Shown here: in pieces, positions 15,705 to 21,853 of the stretch | How positions within the stretch are numbered: position 1 is the stretch's first letter | Layout of the letters: the number at the start of each line of letters is the position of its first letter | DNA from: a virus | DNA length: 43,666 nt | Virus record (IMG/VR): IMGVR_UViG_3300017760_000012 | Coordinates: 1 to 43,666 of that record | Direction: 5' to 3' (one strand) | Translations under genes and position numbers: made by a program | The notes under the pieces: model-generated | What the model saw: only the letters and a program-made list of their open reading frames with translations | What the model was told of the DNA's origin: nothing | The model's database searches: none

Positions 15705-16454
15705 ATGAAACTATTTAAAGCAATTCGCGAAAACTACGCACAAGACCTAGATCTTGCCCAGAAAAATGTAGCAAGACTTTCTAAGAAAGAAACAGGTCAA
15801 GATCAAAAAGATTATCAAGCAGTAGCTCGAGCTCTTAATCAAGGCAACCTTGGTGCAGTTAAAAAGGTAATCAAAAGTATTTCAACAAAAGAAATTCAAG
15901 CTGATATATTAAATATACTTGTAGGTTATAACGACTTAATTGCTAAAATGTATCCTAAAGCAGTAGATAAAAACGGTAATCTTAAATCTGGCCTGAATGT
16001 AGATAAGCTGATTAAAGAAGAAACAGTTGAAGAAGGTAAGAAAATTCAAGACATAGTTCGTAAACACAAAAGAGAACTTCAGAAAGCACAAAAAAGTGGT
16101 AACCTAGAGCTATCTAAGAAAGCAGAAGACGAACTCAGTAATTGGGCAAGTTCCAGTGGTGAGATTCGTGGAGACGATGAAGACGAATTCATTGACTGGT
16201 TAGATAGTAACCTTGACGATTTAGTTAAAGGTAAAATTAAAGAAGACGTTAATGAAGCTAAACCACCGAAGATGAAAAGTTTATCAATATACGGTTCTGA
16301 AATTTCTGGTTTAAAGCGTTCTAATGGAAGTAAACTGAGTACATATACCGCTAAACCTGTAATAATTAAAGGTAAGTTAGGATTTAAAGTTACTGATGAT
16401 AGTGGTTCATTTGAAACACTTGACCTTAAAAAATTCGCGAAGATGTACGGATAA
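15705..16454 (+). CDS. Tagged hypothetical late protein (249 aa)
   Basis: Begins MKLFKAIRENYAQDLD, with an I-R-E/N site. Further [L/I]-x-E-like positions occur in the middle (KLIKEETVEEGKK), so it may be processed more than once. Central helices (VRKHKRELQKAQKSGNLELS) are charged. The C-terminal 60 residues look beta-rich (KPVIIKGKLGFKVTDDSGSF). No recognised family. It overlaps the next gene by 1 nt. Confidence 0.7.
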   Translation: MKLFKAIRENYAQDLDLAQKNVARLSKKETGQDQKDYQAVARALNQGNLGAVKKVIKSISTKEIQADILNILVGYNDLIAKMYPKAVDKNGNLKSGLNVDKLIKEETVEEGKKIQDIVRKHKRELQKAQKSGNLELSKKAEDELSNWASSSGEIRGDDEDEFIDWLDSNLDDLVKGKIKEDVNEAKPPKMKSLSIYGSEISGLKRSNGSKLSTYTAKPVIIKGKLGFKVTDDSGSFETLDLKKFAKMYG

Positions 16455-16822
16455 TGCATAAATTTTTAGAGCACATCGATGAAAGATTTGGACTATACGA
16501 AGGTAGGAATGTTCCATTAGAGCAACCTATGATCGAGGCTCCTGAGCCAGCACTTAATAAACCAAGCAGAAGCTCAGGCCCAAAGAAATATGTTGTATAT
16601 GTTAAGAATCCAAAAACTGGAAACGTAAAGAAAATTAATTTTGGCGACGAAAAGGGAGGTTTAACCTCTAAAATAAACGATAGAGATGCTGCAAGAAACT
16701 TTGCATCTCGTCATAACTGCGATACTAAAACGGATAAACTATCACCAGGATACTGGTCATGTAGATTACCAAAGTATGCAAAGGACTTGGGGCTTAAAGG
16801 TGGTGGAGACTATTTTTGGTAA
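16454..16822 (+). CDS. Tagged protein with conserved 'ARNFASRHNC..YWSCR' domain
   Basis: The N-terminus MHKFLEHIDERFGLYEGRN has an L-Y-E/G site. From about residue 44 the sequence KKYVVYVKNPKTGNVKKINF leads into FASRHNCDTKTDK and YWSCRLPKYA. This small domain with two conserved Cys recurs in many T4-like phages, often in virion-associated proteins (from memory). Its function is unknown. The 3' end overlaps the next gene by about 20 nt. Confidence 0.75.
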   Translation: MHKFLEHIDERFGLYEGRNVPLEQPMIEAPEPALNKPSRSSGPKKYVVYVKNPKTGNVKKINFGDEKGGLTSKINDRDAARNFASRHNCDTKTDKLSPGYWSCRLPKYAKDLGLKGGGDYFW

Positions 16823-17090
16823 TCCATATATCGATAGTGTATTAAACAGTACTACTATCGAAAGATCGTTCTTCTTAGATAAAGAAGATGCAGAATATGT
16901 TTGGCACTCAGATAAAGAGTTAAGAGAAGTAGAAGTATTAAACGGTGAAGGATGGCAATTTCAATACGAAAATTGTTTACCTTGGCTGATAGAAAAGGGA
17001 ATGGTATTTTATATACCATTAGGAGAAAGACACAGACTAATAAAAGGTAAAACTACCTTACATTGTAGGATTATAAAACATGCCAAATAG
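16803..17090 (+). CDS. Small cupin-like protein (about 95 aa)
   Basis: The likely start is a GTG at 16803 (or 16800) after TAAAGG, giving METIFGNPYIDSVLNSTTIE. The body has a cupin pattern: VWHSDKELREVEVLNGEGWQ is the first motif with His, and GMVFYIPLGERHRL is the second motif with His. Cupins are small beta-barrels that often bind a metal. No substrate can be inferred. No in-frame ATG gives a better start without overlapping most of the previous gene. Confidence 0.6.
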   Translation: METIFGNPYIDSVLNSTTIERSFFLDKEDAEYVWHSDKELREVEVLNGEGWQFQYENCLPWLIEKGMVFYIPLGERHRLIKGKTTLHCRIIKHAK

Positions 17091-17388
17091 CAACACCGCA
17101 TCTCAACAAAGAGCTGAAGCTGCTTTAAGACTAGATAGAATAGAAGAAAAAATTGATAGAATGTCTGAAGCAATTATTGCACTTGCTAGAGCTGAAGAAA
17201 AGATTCAAACACTTACGTCATTTTCTAAACAGCAATCAGAGCAGATTGTTTTACTTATAAATAGAATAGACAAAGTGGAAAGCATCGTAGTAAACAATGC
17301 AAATACAATTAATATAATTAATAAAATATTTTGGATAGTAATGGCTGCAGCTGCAACCACTATTACCGGAATGTTAATAATGCAATAA
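17080..17388 (+). CDS. Coiled-coil protein with C-terminal membrane anchor (102 aa)
   Basis: The N-terminal and central parts form a heptad-like coiled coil (LDRIEEKIDRMSEAIIALAR). A C-terminal hydrophobic helix follows (IFWIVMAAAATTITGMLIM). This resembles XhlA-type phage membrane proteins that cooperate with holins, but it could also be a virion or injection protein given its place in the head cluster. No head tag is present. It overlaps the cupin gene by 11 nt. Confidence 0.65.
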   Translation: MPNSNTASQQRAEAALRLDRIEEKIDRMSEAIIALARAEEKIQTLTSFSKQQSEQIVLLINRIDKVESIVVNNANTINIINKIFWIVMAAAATTITGMLIMQ

Positions 17389-17401
17389 AATAGGAGAAAA
17401 T

Positions 17402-18655
17402 ATGAAATTGCAAGATAAAGAAACTCTAAGCGTTGCAGCAGCAGTCCAGAACGTATTAGAAGGTAAAAAGCCTGCAGTTAAGGAAGAACCAAAGTATCCA
17501 CATGCGATGTATCATCCTGAAACTGGCAAAGAAGAAACTGCGAAAAACGAAGAAGAGCATAAAGCTTTATCTGCTAAGGGTTATACACATGAGAAGAACG
17601 AATCTCCTGAAGAGCCAAAAGCACGAGGCGAAAAAGATTTTAAAGCTAAACATGTAGTTAAGAAATCTGGTGCAAAATCTGATGGTTCAGTAGTAAAAGA
17701 AGATGTTGACGCACTTCATGAAGAAGCTATTGAAATGGATAAAGAACTTTCTGAAGGTTTTTCTCCATCTCAAGTTAAAGCTGCTATCAAAATTGCTTCT
17801 AAAATGGGCGGTAATATGACAGGTGCTGTTAAAAAAATCGAAGCCATGAAAAAAGGTCTTTCTGATGAAAAGGAAGTTAAGGATGCATTACGCTTAGCTA
17901 ACGAAGGAACAATGTCAGAAGAAGAAAAATCTGCAAAGCAAAAGAAGTACCAAGCTTTCTTTGATAAAGCACTTAAAAAGTTTGGTGTTAAATCACCTGC
18001 TGAACTCGAAGGCGACAAGAAAAAAGAATTCTTCGATTATATCGATAAGAATTATGAAGCTGACGATGAAGAAGATGAAATCGTATCAGAAGGTAAGGTT
18101 ACAGTTGATGTTGACTGGATTGGCGATACCAAAGTAACTAAAGATGCTGAAAAGAAATTTAAAGTAAAAATTAAAGTAGATACCAGAAAAGGTACTGCTG
18201 ATGTAACTGGTGATCATAAGCAAGTTGTTAAAATGTTAATGGATCCAGACGTATACGGATTAGATAAAGGTGACATTGAAGACATGTTCCCAGGCCTTAT
18301 GAAAGGTAAATTAGAATCTGTCCAAGAAGATGTTAGAGATATGAAAAACTATGATGATAGAAATCGTAGAGGCTTCGAAGCTAGAGCAAGTATTGAAGTA
18401 GTTAAAGGTAATAGCTCTAATAAATTTGATGATGACTTTGGATTTAATAAAGCTGAAATGACAGTTATGGATAAAGTAATTAGTAAAATTAAGAAAATGC
18501 ATGTAACTAGCTTTGATGGTGGTTCATCTGGCCCTGCATCTTTAGAATTTTACGGTGATGAAGCTGCTTTAACTAAGTTTCTTGCTGATAGAAATGTACA
18601 AAAGATTGTTAAAAAATATAAGGCTAAGGTATACGGACCGACTTTAAACAAATAA
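17402..18655 (+). CDS. Large acidic head-cluster protein with multiple protease-type sites (417 aa)
   Basis: The N-terminus runs MKLQDKETLSVAAAVQNVLE/G. The protein contains a motif of the type HAMYHPETGKEETAKNEEEH, then GYTHEKNE, which I recall from marine phage virion proteins. Several E/G junctions fit prohead-protease cleavage: KELSE/GFSPS, LANE/GTM and EIVSE/GKV. It could be a polyprotein of internal head peptides. The C-terminal 100 residues look folded (ASIEVVKGNSSNKFDDDFGF). TAGGAGAAAAT gives a strong ribosome site. It is the last gene before the late promoter at 18661. Confidence 0.75.
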   Translation: MKLQDKETLSVAAAVQNVLEGKKPAVKEEPKYPHAMYHPETGKEETAKNEEEHKALSAKGYTHEKNESPEEPKARGEKDFKAKHVVKKSGAKSDGSVVKEDVDALHEEAIEMDKELSEGFSPSQVKAAIKIASKMGGNMTGAVKKIEAMKKGLSDEKEVKDALRLANEGTMSEEEKSAKQKKYQAFFDKALKKFGVKSPAELEGDKKKEFFDYIDKNYEADDEEDEIVSEGKVTVDVDWIGDTKVTKDAEKKFKVKIKVDTRKGTADVTGDHKQVVKMLMDPDVYGLDKGDIEDMFPGLMKGKLESVQEDVRDMKNYDDRNRRGFEARASIEVVKGNSSNKFDDDFGFNKAEMTVMDKVISKIKKMHVTSFDGGSSGPASLEFYGDEAALTKFLADRNVQKIVKKYKAKVYGPTLNK

Positions 18656-18660
18656 TTGAT

Positions 18661-18668
18661 TATAAATA
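18661..18668 (+). promoter_or_regulatory. T4-type late promoter box TATAAATA
   Basis: An exact TATAAATA. In T4 the start site is about 6 nt after this box, which would be 18674, the A of an ATGATG pair. The mRNA would then have almost no leader. Confidence 0.75.
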
Positions 18669-18676
18669 ACTATATG

Positions 18677-19045
18677 ATGAAATTATTTGATAAACTAACT
18701 AGTAGGAATTTTAAGCTATTTGCTGCTAACCATTATAATAACCCTGAATGTATTTCGGTGGATGAATTTATAGAGGATGTAAGTAGATTTAAATACTTAA
18801 AAAGATTATTAAAGAGGTATGAGCAATCAGGTGATTTACAGGAGAGATTAATCCTAAATCACCTGATTGTAATATACAATGTGTTTGGCATTGAAGCTGC
18901 TGATAGAATGGTTTGGTTCAAAGTGAACGAAGCACACTATCCAGCATTGAAAACCTTTTTAGTATTTTTGCATTTTATAAAAGAAAACGATAAGGTAGAA
19001 ATACCTATGGACACTAATATAGTGGAAAGGTTAAGAAATATATGA
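18677..19045 (+). CDS. Conserved phage protein (DUF7207-like), possibly leaderless
   Basis: The start is ATG 18677 (or the adjacent ATG 18674), placed by the late promoter box just upstream. An in-frame TTG at 18656 lies before the promoter and is unlikely. The product, 122 aa, has FKYLKRLLKRYEQSGDLQER and then NHLIVIYNVFG, a pattern I associate with a conserved T4-like phage family (DUF7207). The function is unknown. The coding region contains a 15-bp perfect inverted repeat. It has no head tag cleavage site. Confidence 0.75.
   Translation: MKLFDKLTSRNFKLFAANHYNNPECISVDEFIEDVSRFKYLKRLLKRYEQSGDLQERLILNHLIVIYNVFGIEAADRMVWFKVNEAHYPALKTFLVFLHFIKENDKVEIPMDTNIVERLRNI
18824..18869 (+). repeat. 15-bp perfect inverted repeat inside a coding region
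   Basis: The left arm at 18824-18838 (CAATCAGGTGATTTA) is the exact reverse complement of the right arm at 18855-18869. The arms are separated by a 16-nt loop that contains the palindrome GATTAATC. RNA folded here would have a long, stable stem. It lies inside the gene at 18677 and encodes EQSGDLQERLILNHLI. Confidence 0.85.
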
Positions 19046-19656
19046 GAACTGTATTAAATAAACGAAACGAAATAAACGAAGGTTTATTGTCTCGTGGTGC
19101 AGATATGGTTTATGCTATTAGATTTCTTAAACTTTTAGTAACGCCATTTAAAAAGACAGAAGCTTTTAAACAAGGCCTTGTTGACGAAAATGGATATAGA
19201 ACAGAAATACCAATTGAAACTAATGATCAAAGATCAGCATTTACAATATTTCATAGATTGGTATTTAATGTTAAGAAATTAATGGCTAAGGTTCCATTTG
19301 GTAAAACCAGATTAGCATCTTATGCCGCAGCTTTATTCCTTGTTAAAGAACATACTGGAATATCAAGTGAAAGATTAAAAAGTATATTAATAGAATCTGG
19401 AGAAACGGATTTAGATACTATTAATGAAAGTGCTTGGTTTGAGAATAATAATAAACTAAATAAAGGCACTTATATATTAGTTAACGATATAGCATCACCA
19501 GATACTGCTGAGTTTATCGCTAAAAAGAACACAAAGGTAATAGTATCAGAAGTGACAGAACCAGCTGATACACTATTCAATATAAATATATACAAGGTTA
19601 AACACTTAAATACCAAACAATTTGTATATGTAACAAATATGGATATAAAAAGATGA
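19042..19656 (+). CDS. Tagged conserved phage hypothetical protein (204 aa)
   Basis: N-terminus MRTVLNKRNEINEGLLSRG, with an I-N-E/G site like those of the upstream cluster. The centre contains FHRLVFNVKKLMAKVPFGKT and RLASYAAALFLVKE, a pattern I recall from other T4-like marine phages as an uncharacterised conserved protein. No catalytic motif is evident. It overlaps the previous gene and the next by 4 nt each. Confidence 0.7.
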   Translation: MRTVLNKRNEINEGLLSRGADMVYAIRFLKLLVTPFKKTEAFKQGLVDENGYRTEIPIETNDQRSAFTIFHRLVFNVKKLMAKVPFGKTRLASYAAALFLVKEHTGISSERLKSILIESGETDLDTINESAWFENNNKLNKGTYILVNDIASPDTAEFIAKKNTKVIVSEVTEPADTLFNINIYKVKHLNTKQFVYVTNMDIKR

Positions 19657-19874
19657 AATATAAAAGTTTTAAACAATGGGAAGATGCTGCTGCTAATTCC
19701 GTAGCAAGTGGCGGAGTCGATATGGCTCCAAACGCTATGGGTAAAAAAGCACTTCTAAAAAGAAAGAAAAAATCTGAAGGTAAATACGACGGCCGTACCA
19801 GAGAAGGTAGAAAATTCGTAGAAAGAATGTTAGCAAAGAGGTTGGCCAGAGAAGCTAAAAAAATAGAGAAATAA
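19653..19874 (+). CDS. Small basic tagged protein (73 aa)
   Basis: Begins MKYKSFKQWEDAAANSVASG. The SFK part of the tag is present, but there is no clear L/I-x-E site. GGVDMAPNAMGKKALLKRKK and DGRTREGRKFVERM follow, giving a basic helical protein. The 'GGVDMAP' and 'DGRTRE' segments recur in marine T4-like phages (memory only). Probably a virion or DNA-associated protein; the function is unknown. Confidence 0.7.
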   Translation: MKYKSFKQWEDAAANSVASGGVDMAPNAMGKKALLKRKKKSEGKYDGRTREGRKFVERMLAKRLAREAKKIEK

Positions 19875-19878
19875 TATT

Positions 19879-20271
19879 ATGTCGAAAATTTTGATGGGAA
19901 TTATAGGAGCTATGGGACTTATAGGGTTTATGTATTATAATTTCTCTGTAGTACCTATGAAGACTAAACTAGAAGAACAATCCAAAGTAATTATAGCACA
20001 AGACCTAAGAGACCAAGAACAAAAGGCTACAATCGAAGCCATTCAAAATAATCTTCAAAAAACTTCACAAGAGTTAACAGGATTACAAGTTAGAAATCAA
20101 GCATACGAAACAGAAATGAATGAGTATATGGATATATTCAGACGTCATAATCTGTCTAAATTGGCTAGTGCCAAACCTGGTATGATTGAGAAAAGAGCAA
20201 ACACTAGAACAAAGGAGGCATTCGATGCGATTGAAGCAGATAGTCAGCGTATTAGCACTCTTAACGATTAG
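19879..20271 (+). CDS. Inner-membrane spanin-like protein (Rz-type)
   Basis: The N-terminal hydrophobic segment ILMGIIGAMGLIGFMYYN is followed by a long charged coiled coil (QSKVIIAQDLRDQEQKATIE and after) of about 80 residues. This is the layout of i-spanins, which sit in the inner membrane and join an outer-membrane lipoprotein to fuse the two membranes at lysis. The next gene starts inside its 3' end and encodes a lipoprotein, as in Rz/Rz1 pairs. A general coiled-coil membrane protein is the alternative. Confidence 0.65.
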   Translation: MSKILMGIIGAMGLIGFMYYNFSVVPMKTKLEEQSKVIIAQDLRDQEQKATIEAIQNNLQKTSQELTGLQVRNQAYETEMNEYMDIFRRHNLSKLASAKPGMIEKRANTRTKEAFDAIEADSQRISTLND

Positions 20272-20719
20272 TGGTTGTTCACTACTTCAACAAGCCCCAA
20301 GGGAAGTTGAAATAATAACAAAACCAGTTCAGATAGATATTGTTCAGCCAGTAATGCCTAGAGCAATAGACTTAAAAGAACCTAAATGGTATGTAGTTTC
20401 AGATACCAAGATAATAGAAAATTGTCTAAAAGATCCTGAAACTAAAAAATCAAACTGTAAATTAGGTAGAGAAGATTTATACCCAGAAGGATATACATAC
20501 CTTGATAAATTTATAGATGATATAAAGAAAAACCATGGCGGTGATATTGTATTTGTTGCTATGACTGTTGATGATTATGAGTTAATGTCTTATAATACTC
20601 AAGAAATAAGAAGATATATTAATCAGCTCGGTGAGGTGATAGTTTACTATAGAAATGTAACAATAGGTGATGAAGATGCTGGAGCAGTGGAAATTAAAGT
20701 GGAGAAAGAAAATGAGTAG
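20225..20719 (+). CDS. Outer-membrane lipoprotein, candidate o-spanin
   Basis: The start is ATG 20225, 5 nt or so after AAAGGAGG, giving a lipoprotein signal MRLKQIVSVLALLTISGC with a lipobox L-T-I-S-G-C at Cys18. The mature part begins SLLQQAPREVEIITKPVQID, proline-rich like o-spanins, but is longer (about 146 aa) and includes a folded C-terminal part (YTYLDKFIDDIKKNHGGDIV). It overlaps the i-spanin-like gene by 47 nt in another frame. The extra domain could carry a different function. Confidence 0.7.
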   Translation: MRLKQIVSVLALLTISGCSLLQQAPREVEIITKPVQIDIVQPVMPRAIDLKEPKWYVVSDTKIIENCLKDPETKKSNCKLGREDLYPEGYTYLDKFIDDIKKNHGGDIVFVAMTVDDYELMSYNTQEIRRYINQLGEVIVYYRNVTIGDEDAGAVEIKVEKENE

Positions 20720-21464
20720 AATGAAAGATGATATGACGGTATGGGAAAGAGCAGAGATAGCAGCCAAGCTATCAGCAATTGCTTATATGAACCCCAAACC
20801 AGCAGAAACCGCATGTAAGAAATTAGGTTTTTCTTCAGGTAAACTAATCAGTAATGGCGGTGCAGAAGTACTTATTGCTAAAGACCGTAATGACCTATGG
20901 TTTGCATTCAGAGGAACAGAACCATCTAAACTAAATGATGTTATGGCCGATTTAAAAATTGTTAAAAATACTGCTAAAGCTGGTGGTAAAGTACATGGCG
21001 GATTTCAACAAGAAGTTGACGATGTATGGATGGAAATCGTAAAAGAATTAGAGCATAATGATCAATTAAAAGTAAGAAAAGATGTATATATTACTGGTCA
21101 TAGCTTAGGTGCTGCAATGGCCACAATTAGTGCTACGCGTTATCAGCCTGAAGAACTCTTCACCTTTGGATCACCAAGGGTAGGTGGTAAACACTTTATT
21201 AAAAATATTAAATGTCCACATTACAGATTTATGAATAATAACGATATCGTATGTAGAATTCCACCAGCATGGTTAGGATTTAGACATCATGGCGAGATGA
21301 TTTATTTTAATAGATTTGGAGATAAGCAACTTAAGCCAACATGGACAGATTTCTTTTATGGAATTGGTCAGTCATGGAAAAGATTTAAATTCTTTGATGG
21401 CGTAGTAGACCATGGAATGCCAAACTATGTTAAAGCAATTAAAAAGCTTTCAAAGGAAAAGTAA
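20712..21464 (+). CDS. Class 3 lipase-like alpha/beta hydrolase
   Basis: The start is ATG 20712, after GGAGAAAGAAA. The 250-aa product has the lipase box G-H-S131-L-G in VYITGHSLGAAMATISA. LWFAFRGTEPSKLND supplies the oxyanion-side strand. The probable Asp is D178 in NNNDIVCRIPP and the His is H234 in VDHGMPNYV. These match fungal-type class 3 lipases, which hydrolyse ester bonds of lipids. No signal peptide is seen, so it would act in the cytoplasm or after membrane disruption. It directly follows the spanin genes, which suggests a role in membrane breakdown at lysis. It could also act on host lipids for another purpose. Confidence 0.85.
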   Translation: MSRMKDDMTVWERAEIAAKLSAIAYMNPKPAETACKKLGFSSGKLISNGGAEVLIAKDRNDLWFAFRGTEPSKLNDVMADLKIVKNTAKAGGKVHGGFQQEVDDVWMEIVKELEHNDQLKVRKDVYITGHSLGAAMATISATRYQPEELFTFGSPRVGGKHFIKNIKCPHYRFMNNNDIVCRIPPAWLGFRHHGEMIYFNRFGDKQLKPTWTDFFYGIGQSWKRFKFFDGVVDHGMPNYVKAIKKLSKEK

Positions 21465-21790
21465 TGTATTTTTTACTAATATTATCACTTAAATCCATTT
21501 TAAGTTCTATTATAGGTTCTTCATTCTATAACTGGTTCCAAGGAACAAAAGGTGGTATATGGTTCCAAAAACAAGTCGATAGATTTATGGCACATGTCGC
21601 AGATAAATACGATTTAGAATTAGCAAAAAAGGATGCTAAATTTAGAAAACAATATCCACTTATAGCTGAAAGGCTTGATTATGTAGAAAGCGTTGCACAT
21701 TGCAAATGCGGTATTGAAGAGTTCGACGGTTATAAACCTCTTATATCTCGAATTGAAGAAATTGAAAGAAGACTCAAAATAAAAAAATAA
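21464..21790 (+). CDS. Small membrane-associated protein (108 aa)
   Basis: Starts in the TAATG overlap with the lipase. The N-terminus MYFLLILSLKSILSSIIGSS is hydrophobic. The rest is charged and helical (RKQYPLIAERLDYVESVAHC), with a Cys-x-Cys (CKCGIEE). It could be a holin-like or lysis-accessory protein because of its place, but no family is recognised. The nrd promoter follows directly. Confidence 0.6.
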   Translation: MYFLLILSLKSILSSIIGSSFYNWFQGTKGGIWFQKQVDRFMAHVADKYDLELAKKDAKFRKQYPLIAERLDYVESVAHCKCGIEEFDGYKPLISRIEEIERRLKIKK

Positions 21791-21800
21791 CACAAACCAG

Positions 21801-21829
21801 TGTACATTTGTTGAGTTTTATGGTATAAT
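21801..21829 (+). promoter_or_regulatory. Sigma70-type extended -10 promoter (TGTACA-N17-TATAAT)
   Basis: TGTACA at 21801-21806 and TATAAT at 21824-21829, with a 17-nt spacer ending TATGG. Transcription would begin near 21836 and read nrdA, nrdB, the membrane protein, glutaredoxin and the zinc-ribbon gene. Confidence 0.8.
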
Positions 21830-21853
21830 AGATATATTAAATGAAACACAAAT

